A DNA stretch of 64,000 nucleotides from JAVDCA01 sp035293985 (GCA_035293985.1 DATGLS010000025.1:138783-202782), one strand, 5' to 3'; positions 32,765 through 41,736 are shown, numbered from the stretch's first letter. Numbers and translations: made by a program. Notes: generated by a model not told the origin, from the letters alone.

Positions 32765-34017
32765 ACCTTCTGCACCATCGCGGGCTTCAGATCCTTGATG
32801 GTCGGCGCGCCGATCTGTTGCATCATGGTGTGCAGCTCGATGCGCAGGAGCTGGAGCACCCGCTCGACGCCTTCCTGCCCGAACGCGCCGAGGCCCCAGA
32901 TGTAGGGCCGGCCGATGCCGACCGCGGTCGCGCCCATGGCGAGCGCCTTGACGATGTCGGTGCCGCGACGGAAGCCGGAATCGATCAGGATCGGCATGCG
33001 GCCTTTCACGGCCGCGACGACGTCCGGCAGCGCCGCGATGGCCGAGAGCCCGGAATCGTCGGCGCGGCCGCCGTGATTGGAGACGATGATCGCATCGATG
33101 CCGTTGTCGGCCGCGATCGCGGCGTCCTCGCCGGTCAGAATGCCCTTGATCACGATCTTCATCTTGGTGGTGTCGCGCAGCCGCTTGAAGAAGTCCCAGG
33201 TCATCGCCGACGATTGGAAGGTCTTGAGCCCGGTGAAATCGAGGTCCGAGAGCATCGGCCGGGTGCGGAAGCTCGCCGCGATGCTGCTGCGGTCGTGACA
33301 CGCGTTGCATTCGCGCTTGTCGGTCGGACGCAGGCGAAACAGCGTCTCCTGATTGCGCCCGCCGGCGCGGTCGACCGTGACGGCGACCGCGAGGCAGCCG
33401 GCGCTCTCGGCGCGCTTGACGATCGCCTCGGCGATCTCCCACTTATTGGTGGCATAGAGCTGCTGCCAGATCGGCGCCCCACGCGCCGCCGTCACGTCCT
33501 CGACCGAGCTCGACGACACGGTGGAGAGGATCTGCAGGTGATTGCCGGTCTTCGCCGCCTTGGCGACCGCGATCTCGCCGTCCGGATGGAATGAGCGCTG
33601 GCCACCGATCGGGCAGATCATGATGGGCGTGCCGTACTTCACGCCGAGGATGTCCGTGCTCATGTCGACTTTGCTCACGTCGACGAGCCGGCGCGGCCGC
33701 AGCCGGTATTTGAGCATGTCCTCGCGGTTCGCACGCAAGGTCTGCTCGTCGTCGATACCGGCCGCCATATAGCCGAAATGGGCGGGCGGCACGTTCTGCC
33801 GGCACACCGGCTCGAAGTCGAAGACGTTGATCGCCTCTTTCGGCGCCTTGATCAGGTTGTTGGGATCGAATGGCGCCCACGACAGGGGATCGGGTTGCCT
33901 CGCCTTGGGCAGCAGCAAGGTCTCGGCCATCGCCGAGCCGGCGCCAGCGGCGAACAGCGGGCTTGCCGCGATGAATTGCAGGAAGCGGCGGCGATTGGCC
34001 GCCTGATCGGTCGACAT
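32761..34017 (-). CDS. Tat-exported FMN-dependent alpha-hydroxyacid dehydrogenase with CxxCH motif
   Basis: A 418-aa enzyme of the glycolate oxidase/lactate dehydrogenase family. The N-terminus NRRRFLQFIAASPLFAAGA is a twin-arginine signal. The FMN barrel follows: Tyr188 (LYAT), Asp216, Lys291 (IVIKG), His315 (SNHGG), Arg318 are in place. It oxidises an L-2-hydroxyacid with FMN. Unusual: residues 237-241, in the loop before the active-site half of the barrel, read Cys-Asn-Ala-Cys-His, the c-type heme attachment motif, which would be competent in the periplasm. AAGGGAGGG precedes the ATG. No cytochrome gene is adjacent. Confidence 0.9.
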   Translation of the reverse strand: MSTDQAANRRRFLQFIAASPLFAAGAGSAMAETLLLPKARQPDPLSWAPFDPNNLIKAPKEAINVFDFEPVCRQNVPPAHFGYMAAGIDDEQTLRANREDMLKYRLRPRRLVDVSKVDMSTDILGVKYGTPIMICPIGGQRSFHPDGEIAVAKAAKTGNHLQILSTVSSSSVEDVTAARGAPIWQQLYATNKWEIAEAIVKRAESAGCLAVAVTVDRAGGRNQETLFRLRPTDKRECNACHDRSSIAASFRTRPMLSDLDFTGLKTFQSSAMTWDFFKRLRDTTKMKIVIKGILTGEDAAIAADNGIDAIIVSNHGGRADDSGLSAIAALPDVVAAVKGRMPILIDSGFRRGTDIVKALAMGATAVGIGRPYIWGLGAFGQEGVERVLQLLRIELHTMMQQIGAPTIKDLKPAMVQKV

Positions 34018-34146
34018 GGAAGCCCTCCCTTGGGATTGTTGTTGGGAGGACTTTCCGCGCTCTGGTGCGACGGCGCAAGTAGCTGCGCACGCATGCGCGG
34101 TGTGCGCTGCGCGCGCTCGGCGCGCGGGCCTAGCTCACCTCGCCCC

Positions 34147-34398
34147 TCACGCCGGCGATGATTTCTTCTGCGGGCTGCGCCGATGAGCGGCGCGATGCAC
34201 GACCTTGCGCCGACGGTGCGTACCATCGCTGCGCCGGTGCGACCGCGACTCGATCATCGCTGGCTGCGCGATGCCCGTCACGGCGGCCGCCGTCATGGCG
34301 CCGCGTACCAGTGTCTTGAGGCCCAGTACCCGGCCGAGAATCGCGCCGCCCGCGAAGGCCAGGAGCGGAACGGCAAACTTGCGCGCTTCCATCAGCAT
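34147..34398 (-). CDS. Small hypothetical protein with one membrane helix
   Basis: An 83-aa protein with a glycine-rich hydrophobic helix (FAVPLLAFAGGAILGRVLG) near the N-terminus and a very basic C-terminal tail rich in Arg/His/Lys. Not recognised. GGAGA lies upstream of the ATG at 34398; an ATG six bases downstream is possible. It could be a membrane-anchored nucleic-acid-binding peptide or spurious. Confidence 0.45.
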   Translation of the reverse strand: MLMEARKFAVPLLAFAGGAILGRVLGLKTLVRGAMTAAAVTGIAQPAMIESRSHRRSDGTHRRRKVVHRAAHRRSPQKKSSPA

Positions 34399-34506
34399 GT
34401 CGTCTCTCCGTGTCGGCAACCAGACGATAACGCGGGTGGGCGGATGCGAGTTCCAGCGCTAACCTGGACCGGCGCGGACCAGATCCGCGCGGGGAGGAGG
34501 TGACCG

Positions 34507-35109
34507 ATGAGCCGCCCGACGCTCGACTTCTATCTCGAATTTGCCTCGACCTATTCGTATCCGGCCGCGCTGCGCATCGGCGCGCTCGCGCACGCCGCGG
34601 GCGTTGCGGTGCGCTGGCGGCCGTTCCTGCTCGGTCCGATCTTCAAGGCACAGGGCTGGGACAACTCGCCGTTCAACATCTATCCCGCCAAGGGCCGCTA
34701 TATGTGGCGCGATCTCGATCGCATCTGCGCGCGGCTCGCGTTGCCGTTCCGCCGGCCCGATCCATTTCCGCAGCCGAGCCTGCTCGCGGCGCGCATCGCC
34801 CATGTGGGCCTCGACGCGGGCTGGGGCGAGGATTTCTGCCGCGCCGTCTATGCGGCCGAGTTCGGCGAGGGCCGGCAGATCGGTGACGAAGCCGTCATGC
34901 GCGACCTGCTGCATGGTCTCGGCGTCACGGCCGAGCCCGCGCTCGCGCGGGCCCGTTCCGAGGAGATCAAGGAGCGGCTGCGCGCCACGACCGCTGAGGC
35001 GGAGCGGCGCGGCGTGTTCGGCGCGCCGACGTTCATCTGCGCCGACGGCGAGCTCTTCTGGGGCCACGACCGCGTGGCCGATGCGCTCGCGTGGGCGGTG
35101 CGGAAGTAA
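34507..35109 (+). CDS. 2-hydroxychromene-2-carboxylate isomerase (DsbA/kappa-GST fold)
   Basis: A 200-aa thioredoxin-like protein of the HCCA isomerase family: LDFYLEFASTYSYPAALRIG (with Ser at the glutathione-activating site), VRWRPFLLGPIFKAQGW and the ending GVFGAPTFICADGELFWGHD. These GSH-dependent enzymes isomerise a naphthalene-catabolic intermediate; most genomic members act on unknown substrates. GGAGGAGGTG sits before the ATG. It converges on proB with a hairpin between them. Confidence 0.9.
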   Translation: MSRPTLDFYLEFASTYSYPAALRIGALAHAAGVAVRWRPFLLGPIFKAQGWDNSPFNIYPAKGRYMWRDLDRICARLALPFRRPDPFPQPSLLAARIAHVGLDAGWGEDFCRAVYAAEFGEGRQIGDEAVMRDLLHGLGVTAEPALARARSEEIKERLRATTAEAERRGVFGAPTFICADGELFWGHDRVADALAWAVRK

Positions 35110-35120
35110 GCTTTCCTCAT

Positions 35121-35144
35121 CATGCCCGGCCGAAGCCGGGCATG
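35121..35144. terminator. Hairpin between convergent genes
   Basis: CATGCCCGGC-CGAA-GCCGGGCATG, ten perfect pairs with a four-base loop between convergent stops at 35109 and 35157. It serves either gene as terminator-like element and belongs to the family C repeats; no long U run. Confidence 0.6.
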
Positions 35145-35156
35145 ACAATGGATGAG

Positions 35157-36287
35157 TTATTCCCCGCCGAGCACCATGTCGTCGCGGTGCACCATCTCGA
35201 CGCGGCCCGAGAAGCCCAGGATGGCGGGCACATCCGCCGACGAGCGGCCGGTGATCTTCGCCGCGTCCACCGCGTCGTAGGCGACGAGGCCGCGGCCGAT
35301 CTCGGCCGCATCGGGCCCGCGGATGACCACGGCATCGCCGCGGCTGAACTGGCCGTCGACCCGCGTCACGCCGGCCGGCAGCAGGCTCTTGCCCCGCCGC
35401 AGCGCCGCCACCGCGCCAGCGTCGATCGTCAGCGTGCCCCTGGGCTCGAGCGAGCCGGCGATCCATTTCTTGCGCGACGTCACCGGATTAGCCGGCGTCA
35501 GGAACCAGGTGCAGCGCGCGCCCTGTTTGATCGCGGCAAGCGGATGGTCGACGCGTCCGGACGCGATCACCAGATGGGTGCCGGCGGTGGTTGCGATCTT
35601 CGCCGCCTCGATCTTGGTGACCATGCCGCCGCGCGAAAGCTCGGAAGCCGCGTCGCCCGCCATCGCCTCGATCTGCGGCGTGATGCGGTCGACCAGCGGG
35701 ATGAGCTTCGCATCGGCGTCGCGGCCGGGCGGCGCGTCGTAGAGCCCGTCGATATCGGAGAGCAGCACCAGCGCGTCGGCGCTCGCCATGGTGGCGACGC
35801 GCGCGGCGAGCCGGTCGTTGTCGCCATAGCGGATCTCGCTCGTCGCGACGGTGTCGTTCTCGTTGATCACCGGAACCGCGCGCCACTCGAGCAGCTTGGC
35901 GATGGTATTGCGCGCATTGAGGTAGCGCCGGCGCTCCTCCGTGTCGTTGAGTGTCACCAGCACCTGGCCGGCGCCGATTCCGTGGCGGCCGAGCGCCTCC
36001 GACCAGGTGCGCGCCAGCGCGATCTGGCCGACCGCAGCGGCGGCCTGGCTGTCCTCGAGCTTGAGCGCTCCCTTGGGCAGCTTGAGCACCGCGCGGCCGA
36101 GCGCGATCGCGCCCGACGAGACGACGAGAATGTCGCGATTTTCGCCGTGCAACTTGGCGATGTCCTCGCCGAGCGAGGCGAGCCAGGCCTCCTTCACCCG
36201 CCCGGCATTGGCGTCGACCAGCAGCGACGAGCCGACCTTCACGACGATGCGGCGGAAGTCCTCGAGTGATGGAATTTTGCGCGACAT
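35157..36287 (-). CDS. proB: Glutamate 5-kinase
   Basis: A 376-aa enzyme: amino-acid kinase domain (1-260; VVKVGSSLLVDA, SSGAIALGR, NENDTVATSEIRYGDNDRLAARVA given as NENDTVATSEIRYGD) and C-terminal PUA domain (about 280-370). It catalyses the first step of proline synthesis and is feedback-inhibited in other bacteria. In Hyphomicrobiales it normally follows obgE directly; here obgE lies 2.9 kb upstream with asnO and DUF72 between. proA is not downstream in this window. Confidence 0.96.
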   Translation of the reverse strand: MSRKIPSLEDFRRIVVKVGSSLLVDANAGRVKEAWLASLGEDIAKLHGENRDILVVSSGAIALGRAVLKLPKGALKLEDSQAAAAVGQIALARTWSEALGRHGIGAGQVLVTLNDTEERRRYLNARNTIAKLLEWRAVPVINENDTVATSEIRYGDNDRLAARVATMASADALVLLSDIDGLYDAPPGRDADAKLIPLVDRITPQIEAMAGDAASELSRGGMVTKIEAAKIATTAGTHLVIASGRVDHPLAAIKQGARCTWFLTPANPVTSRKKWIAGSLEPRGTLTIDAGAVAALRRGKSLLPAGVTRVDGQFSRGDAVVIRGPDAAEIGRGLVAYDAVDAAKITGRSSADVPAILGFSGRVEMVHRDDMVLGGE

Positions 36288-36375
36288 AGGCCCGGCCTGA
36301 ACCGGGCACGTCTCCCACAGGGAGGCTGCGATTGCAACCGCTGGAACTTCGGGCGCTCGCCCGCATCATCCCTGC

Positions 36376-37098
36376 ATGAAGGGCGTCTTTATCGGCACCT
36401 CGGGCTGGACCTACGACGGCTGGCGTGGGCCGTTCTATCCGCCGGACGTGCGCAAGAAGGATTGGCTGTGCTGGTATGGCACCCAGTTCCCGACCGCCGA
36501 GATCAATGGCTCGTTCTATCGCACGCCGTCGCTCGAGGCGGTGCGGGCGTGGCGCGCGCAGACGCCCGAGGATTTCGTCTTCGCCTGGAAGGGCTCGAAG
36601 TTCATCACCCACTGGAAGCGCCTATCGGACAAATCGGACAACAGCATCGCGTTGATCGAGGAGCGGCTGCGGCTGCTCGGTCCCAAGGCTGGACCGGTGC
36701 TGTTTCAACTGCCCGCGCGCTTCACCGCCGATCGCGAGCGCCTCGCGAGTTTTCTCGCGATGTTGCCGCGCCGGCGCCGTTATGCGTTCGAATTCCGCCA
36801 CGCGAGCTGGTACGCGGAGCCGATCTTCAGGCTGCTGCGCGAGTGGAATATCGCGCTGTGCATCTCCGATCACCACGACGCGCCGTCGCCATGGCGAACG
36901 ACGGCCGACTTCGTCTACGTGCGCGGTCACGGCCCCGGCGGGCATTACAAGGACAGCTACTCCGAGGCCGAGCTGCGCCGCTACGCGAGCGAGATCAGGA
37001 AATGGCGGCGCGGCCGCAAGCACGTCTACGTCTACTTCGACAACGATCAAAAGAGCGCCGCGCCTCAGGATGCGCGGCGATTGATCGCGATGCTGTGA
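36376..37098 (+). CDS. DUF72 family protein (YecE-like)
   Basis: A 240-aa TIM-barrel-like DUF72 protein: IGTSGWTYDGWRGPFYPPD, EINGSFYRTPSLEAV, FVFAWKGSKFITHWKRL and VYVYFDNDQKSAAPQDA (C-terminal end) are classical. The biochemical function is unknown. It lies divergent from proB and convergent with asnO, on the strand opposite the interrupted proB-obgE block. Confidence 0.92.
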   Translation: MKGVFIGTSGWTYDGWRGPFYPPDVRKKDWLCWYGTQFPTAEINGSFYRTPSLEAVRAWRAQTPEDFVFAWKGSKFITHWKRLSDKSDNSIALIEERLRLLGPKAGPVLFQLPARFTADRERLASFLAMLPRRRRYAFEFRHASWYAEPIFRLLREWNIALCISDHHDAPSPWRTTADFVYVRGHGPGGHYKDSYSEAELRRYASEIRKWRRGRKHVYVYFDNDQKSAAPQDARRLIAML

Positions 37099-37200
37099 GG
37101 TGGGCGAAATCGCCTGCTCATCCCTTGCCGCGTGGGCAGCCGCGCCAATCCGATTTTGCCCACGCGGATAGTGGATCAGCAGGCGCGCTTGCCCATTCTA
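37097..37200. repeat. Dispersed repeat (family B)
   Basis: Contains GTGGGCGAAATCGCC, GCCGCGTGGGCA and TTTTGCCCACGCGG halves between convergent stops. Confidence 0.55.
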
Positions 37201-38973
37201 TAGACCCTGGGCCTGCAGCCAACCTTCCAGCAGCGCGACCTGCCACAGCTTGGAATTCCGCTTCGGCGTCAGCTCGCCTTCCGGGTTGGCGAGCAGGCGC
37301 TCGACGTATTCGGGCCGAAAGAGCTCGCGCTGGCGTGCGGCGGGCGTGTTGAGCGTATCGCGCACGAAATCGAGGAACGGGCCGCGCAGATACTTCAGCG
37401 CCGGCACCGGGAAGTAGCCCTTCGGCCGGTCGATGACCTCCGCCGGCACGACCGCGCGCGCCGCCTCCTTGAGGATCCATTTGCCGCCGTCGCGCACCTT
37501 GAGGTCGGCCGGGATGCGAGCCGCGAGCTCGACCAGCTCGTGGTCGAGGAAGGGCACGCGCGCCTCGAGGCCCCACGCCATGGTCATGTTGTCGACGCGC
37601 TTGACCGGATCGTCGACCAGCATGATCCGGGTGTCGAGGGCGAGCACGTTGTCGATCGGCCGCTCGCTGCCGGTCCGAGCGAAGAAGCTCTCGACGAACT
37701 CGCGGCTGTAGTCGCCGTTCATCAGGCGCGGCGCCAGTGCCTCGCCCATCTCGGCGTGGTCGCGGTCGAAATAGACGCGGGCATATTCCTCGACCGGATC
37801 GTTCGTATGCATCATCGGCGGATACCAGTGGTAGCCGCCGAAGATTTCGTCGGCGCCCTGGCCGCTCTGCACCACCTTCACGTGGCGCGCGACCTCCTCG
37901 GAAAGCAGATAGAAGCCGATCGCATCGTGACTCACCATCGGCTCCGACATGGCGGCGATCGCGCCCGGCAACGCCGAGAGCGCGCGATCGCGGTCGATGC
38001 GGAGGCGATGATGCTCGGTGCCGAACTTTTTGGCGATCAGGTCCGAATAGCGGAACTCGTCACCCTTGACATCGCCGACGCTGTCGAAGCCGATCGAAAA
38101 GGTTTTCAGATCGGCCGCCGCGCCCGCCTCGGCGAGCAGCGCCACCACGAGCGAGCTGTCGAGCCCGCCCGACAGCAGCACGCCGACCGGCACGTCGGCG
38201 ATGCGCCGGCGCTCGACCGCGGTCTTGAGGGTCGCGAGCACCATCTCGCGCCATTCCGGCGTCGAGATCGCGCGGTCCTCGCGTCGCGCCCCGACAGCCA
38301 GCGTCCAATAGGTCTCCTCGCGCCGCGTTCCATCGGGCTCGATGGTGAGGATGGTGGCAGGCGGCAGCTTGCGCACGCCCTCGAGAATCGTGAGCGGCGC
38401 CGGCACCACCGCATGGAACGACATGTAATGATGCAATGCCCGGCGGTCGATGCTGGTGTCGACGCCTCCGGCGGCGATGATCGCCGGCAGGGTCGAGGCG
38501 AAGCGCAGTCCGTTCTTCGTGTCGGCCACGTAGAGCGGCTTGATGCCGAGCCGATCGCGCGCCAGCACGACCCGCCCGCTGTCGCGCTCCCACAGTGCGA
38601 ATGCGAACATGCCGTAGAAGCGCTCGACGCAGTGCGCGCCCCAGGCGTGATAGGCCTTGAGGATGACCTCGGTGTCACACTCGGAGAAGAAGCGATAGCC
38701 CTTCGCCTCGAGAGTGCGCCGCAGGTCGCGGAAATTGTAGATGCAGCCGTTGAAAGCGACGGCGAGGCCGAGTTCCGGGTCGAACATCGGCTGCTGGCCG
38801 GTCGGCGTGAGGTCAAGAATGCTCAGCCGTCGGTGGCCGAGCGTAAGCCGGCCCTGGGAGAAGAACCCGCTCGCGTCCGGGCCGCGCGGCGCGAGCGTCG
38901 TCGTCATCTTCTGGATCGTCGTTAAATCCGGATCGCCACCGTCAAATCGAAGCTCACCGCATAATCCGCACAT
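37198..38973 (-). CDS. asnO: N-acetylglutaminylglutamine amidotransferase (asparagine synthase family)
   Basis: A 591-aa protein with an N-terminal class II glutaminase domain (Cys2 nucleophile in MCGLCGELRFDGG, RGPDASGFF) and a C-terminal asparagine-synthetase domain with SGGLDSS. The start MCGLCGELRFDGG, HAWGAHCVERFYGMFAFALWE, and FHAVVPAPLTIL match AsnO of the osmolyte N-acetylglutaminylglutamine amide (NAGGN) pathway rather than general AsnB. Its usual partner, the N-acetylglutaminylglutamine synthase gene, is not downstream here (DUF72 is). It may be an orphan or the partner may be elsewhere. Confidence 0.85.
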   Translation of the reverse strand: MCGLCGELRFDGGDPDLTTIQKMTTTLAPRGPDASGFFSQGRLTLGHRRLSILDLTPTGQQPMFDPELGLAVAFNGCIYNFRDLRRTLEAKGYRFFSECDTEVILKAYHAWGAHCVERFYGMFAFALWERDSGRVVLARDRLGIKPLYVADTKNGLRFASTLPAIIAAGGVDTSIDRRALHHYMSFHAVVPAPLTILEGVRKLPPATILTIEPDGTRREETYWTLAVGARREDRAISTPEWREMVLATLKTAVERRRIADVPVGVLLSGGLDSSLVVALLAEAGAAADLKTFSIGFDSVGDVKGDEFRYSDLIAKKFGTEHHRLRIDRDRALSALPGAIAAMSEPMVSHDAIGFYLLSEEVARHVKVVQSGQGADEIFGGYHWYPPMMHTNDPVEEYARVYFDRDHAEMGEALAPRLMNGDYSREFVESFFARTGSERPIDNVLALDTRIMLVDDPVKRVDNMTMAWGLEARVPFLDHELVELAARIPADLKVRDGGKWILKEAARAVVPAEVIDRPKGYFPVPALKYLRGPFLDFVRDTLNTPAARQRELFRPEYVERLLANPEGELTPKRNSKLWQVALLEGWLQAQGL

Positions 38974-39142
38974 GTGTCATCCGCCTCGCGCGTGTGGACA
39001 CGAAGCGACCTTTCTTGCAGCTCCCGCCGTGCAAGAACGGCCCGCAGGCCATCAGGTTTCATGTAGGAACGACCATGACATGGAACTGCCGCAGTTCCAC
39101 CGGGGTTCCATTCTCGTCAGTCGGCGAATGCAAAGCGAATGC

Positions 39143-39212
39143 GAGCATCCACGTCTTCCGTGCGGCCTCTGACCAGGCAAGCCGTGGATGGCCGGGACGA
39201 GCGCGGCCATGA
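39143..39212. repeat. Dispersed repeat (family C)
   Basis: Paired GCATCCACGTCTTCC and GCCGTGGATGGCCGGGACG halves plus CGCGGCCATGA, resembling the element at 44917-45046. Confidence 0.55.
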
Positions 39213-39218
39213 ATTGGT

Positions 39219-40247
39219 TTACGGCTGCCACGCCGCGGCGCGCTCTTCTTTGCGTTCGCTGCTCGCGTCGATCACCTTCACCAGCGCACGCAAGGCTTCG
39301 GCTACCCCTTTGCCGGTTGCGCCCGACATCACCAGCGGGGTCTTCTTGGCGGCGCGCTTGAGCCGCGCGGTCTGTTGCTTGAGCTGTTCCGGTGTCAGCG
39401 CGTCCGCCTTGTTGAGCGCCACGATCTCCGGCTTGTCGGCAAGCTGGTGCCCGTAGGCCTCGAGCTCCGCGCGAACCGTCTTGTAGGCTTCGCCGGCATG
39501 CTCGCCGGTGCCGTCGACGAGGTGGAGCAGCACGCGGCAGCGCTCCACATGGCCGAGGAAACGGTCGCCCAGGCCGGCGCCCTCGTGCGCCCCCTCGATC
39601 AGGCCGGGAATGTCGGCGAGCACGAACTCGCGGGTATCGATCGAGACCACACCGAGCTGCGGATGCAATGTCGTGAACGGATAGTCGGCGATCTTCGGCT
39701 TGGCGGCGCTCACCGCGGCGAGAAACGTCGACTTGCCGGCATTGGGCAGACCGACGAGACCGGCGTCGGCGATCAGCTTGAGGCGTAGCCAGATGGTGCG
39801 CTCCTCCCCCGGCTGGCCCGGATTGGCGTGGCGCGGCGCGCGGTTGGTCGACGACTTGAAGTGGGCGTTGCCGAACCCGCCATTGCCGCCCTTGGCGAGC
39901 ACGGCGGTCTGGCCGACTTGGGTGAAATCGGCGAGCAGCGTTTCGTTGTCCTCGTCGAACACCTGTGTGCCGACCGGGACGCGCAGCACCACGTCGGGTG
40001 CGCCGGCGCCCGAGCGGTTCGCGCCCATTCCGTGGCCGCCGGTCTTGGCCTTGAAGTGCTGCTGGTAGCGGTAATCGATCAGCGTGTTGAGGCCGTCGAC
40101 GCACTCGGCCACCACGTCGCCGCCGCGTCCGCCGTCGCCGCCATTGGGGCCGCCGAACTCGATGAATTTCTCGCGCCGGAACGAGACGCAGCCGGCGCCG
40201 CCGTCGCCGGAGCGGATGAAAACCTTGGCCTGGTCGAGAAACTTCAT
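39219..40247 (-). CDS. obgE: GTPase Obg
   Basis: A 342-aa ribosome-assembly/stress GTPase. The glycine-rich Obg fold occupies residues 1-158 (MKFLDQAKVFIRSGDGGAG, PNGGDGGRGGDV), then the G domain: G1 GLPNAGKST, G3 DIPGLIEGAHEGAGLGDRF, G4 NKAD. It lacks a C-terminal extension. In close relatives it follows rpmA and GNAT; here the GNAT-rpmA-rplU genes are 5.3 kb upstream on the same strand. It is divergent from a metallophosphatase. Confidence 0.97.
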   Translation of the reverse strand: MKFLDQAKVFIRSGDGGAGCVSFRREKFIEFGGPNGGDGGRGGDVVAECVDGLNTLIDYRYQQHFKAKTGGHGMGANRSGAGAPDVVLRVPVGTQVFDEDNETLLADFTQVGQTAVLAKGGNGGFGNAHFKSSTNRAPRHANPGQPGEERTIWLRLKLIADAGLVGLPNAGKSTFLAAVSAAKPKIADYPFTTLHPQLGVVSIDTREFVLADIPGLIEGAHEGAGLGDRFLGHVERCRVLLHLVDGTGEHAGEAYKTVRAELEAYGHQLADKPEIVALNKADALTPEQLKQQTARLKRAAKKTPLVMSGATGKGVAEALRALVKVIDASSERKEERAAAWQP

Positions 40248-40408
40248 CGAATCAATGGTTAACGCTGGTGTGGCGAGTTTGCGTCATACATAGGGCCGGC
40301 GTCCGCCCGCGTCACCCCAGAATGTCATCGGGCCTGGGAATAAATCGCCGCCGTCTCCGGTCTCGCCCTCGGGACCCATCCACCTGACCTGCAACCGAGG
40401 AGACGACC

Positions 40409-41356
40409 ATGACCTCACACGACGATGATCACGGCGCCGACGGGCTGAGCCGGCGCAAAGTACTGGAATGCATGACCTGGGCCGGCACCGGCGTCCTGTG
40501 GACGGTCGCGGGCGGCATCCCGACCTCGCTCGGCATCATGGGCGAGGCGCAGGCGGCGACGACCTCCGGCATGACGTTCCTGCAGATCAGCGACAGCCAT
40601 GTCGGCTTCGACAAGCCGGCCAACCCGAATGCGCTCGGCACCCTCGAGGAGGCGATCAAGAAGGTGAAGGCGCTCAATGCGAAGCCGGCCTTCATGATCC
40701 ACACCGGCGACATCACGCACCTGTCGAAGGAGAAGGAGTTCGACGACGCCCAGCACATCATCTCGCAGGCCGGGCTCGACACCCACTATGTCCCGGGCGA
40801 GCACGACATCATCGATGCGGAGCCGGGCACGCTCTACAAGCAGCGTTACGGCCAGAACGCCAAGGGCAGCGGCTACTACAGCTTCGATCAGAACGGGGTG
40901 CACTTCATCGGCCTCGTCAATGTCGCCAACCTCAAGGGCGGCGGCCTCGGCAGCCTCGGCGCCGATCAGCTCGCCTGGCTCGCGGACGACCTCAAGGCCA
41001 AGACCGCATCGACGCCGATCGTGGTGTTCGCGCACATCCCGCTGTGGACCGTGTACGAGAAGTGGGGTTGGGGCACCGAGGACGGCGCGCAGGCGCTCGC
41101 GCTGCTGAAGAAGTTCGGCTCCGTCACCGTCCTCAACGGCCACATCCACCAGATCGTGCAGAAGGTCGAGGGCAACGTCACCTTCCACACCGCGCGCTCG
41201 ACCGCGTTCCCGCAGCCGGCGCCCGGCACGGCGCCGTCGCCCGGCCCGATGAAGGTGCCGGACGACAAGTTGCGCGGCGTGCTCGGCGTCGCCGAGATCA
41301 ACTACAAGGTCGGCACCGAGCGCCTCGCCATCATCGATCAGCCGCTGCAAGGCTGA
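40409..41356 (+). CDS. Tat-exported calcineurin-like metallophosphatase
   Basis: A 315-aa protein with a twin-arginine signal (LSRRKVLECMTWAGTGVLW) and a metallophosphoesterase domain: FLQISDSHVGF (first metal Asp/His), HTGDITHL, VPGEHDIID (the usual N of GNHD is E here), FAHIPLW and NGHIHQ. It hydrolyses an unknown phosphoester, in the periplasm. GGAGGAG precedes the ATG. It is followed after 26 bp by a cupredoxin gene, so they form an operon. Confidence 0.88.
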   Translation: MTSHDDDHGADGLSRRKVLECMTWAGTGVLWTVAGGIPTSLGIMGEAQAATTSGMTFLQISDSHVGFDKPANPNALGTLEEAIKKVKALNAKPAFMIHTGDITHLSKEKEFDDAQHIISQAGLDTHYVPGEHDIIDAEPGTLYKQRYGQNAKGSGYYSFDQNGVHFIGLVNVANLKGGGLGSLGADQLAWLADDLKAKTASTPIVVFAHIPLWTVYEKWGWGTEDGAQALALLKKFGSVTVLNGHIHQIVQKVEGNVTFHTARSTAFPQPAPGTAPSPGPMKVPDDKLRGVLGVAEINYKVGTERLAIIDQPLQG

Positions 41357-41382
41357 CGCAAAGCGGAACAGAAAGCAGAAAA

Positions 41383-41730
41383 ATGAAGCTCGCAATTCTC
41401 GTGCGCGGCGGTCTCGCCGCCGCGCTCGCGCTCGGCTTGTCGCGCGCGGCGCTCGCCGCCGACCTCGAGGTGAAGATCGACAACTTCACTTTTGGGCCGC
41501 AGCAGCTCACCGTGAAGGTGGGCGACACCGTGACCTGGACCAACGAGGACGACATCCCGCACACCGTGGTGTCGATCGGCCACTACCGCTCGCAGGCGCT
41601 CGACACCGGCGACAAGTTCACCTTCACGTTCAAGACGCCGGGCACCTTCCAGTATTTCTGCGGGCTGCATCCGCAGATGCAGGGAACCGTGGTCGTGCAA
41701 GGCACCGTCGGCGACGCCGCGACGCAGTGA
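41383..41730 (+). CDS. Cupredoxin (plastocyanin/amicyanin-like type 1 copper protein)
   Basis: A 115-aa protein with a Sec signal peptide (about 1-25). Copper ligands are His in IPHTVVSIG, then Cys, His and Met in FCGLHPQM near the C-terminus, a short-loop arrangement as in amicyanin and pseudoazurin. It would carry one electron in the periplasm. It lies 26 bp after a metallophosphatase gene, cotranscribed; their functional link is unknown. Confidence 0.92.
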   Translation: MKLAILVRGGLAAALALGLSRAALAADLEVKIDNFTFGPQQLTVKVGDTVTWTNEDDIPHTVVSIGHYRSQALDTGDKFTFTFKTPGTFQYFCGLHPQMQGTVVVQGTVGDAATQ

Positions 41731-41736
41731 GATATG

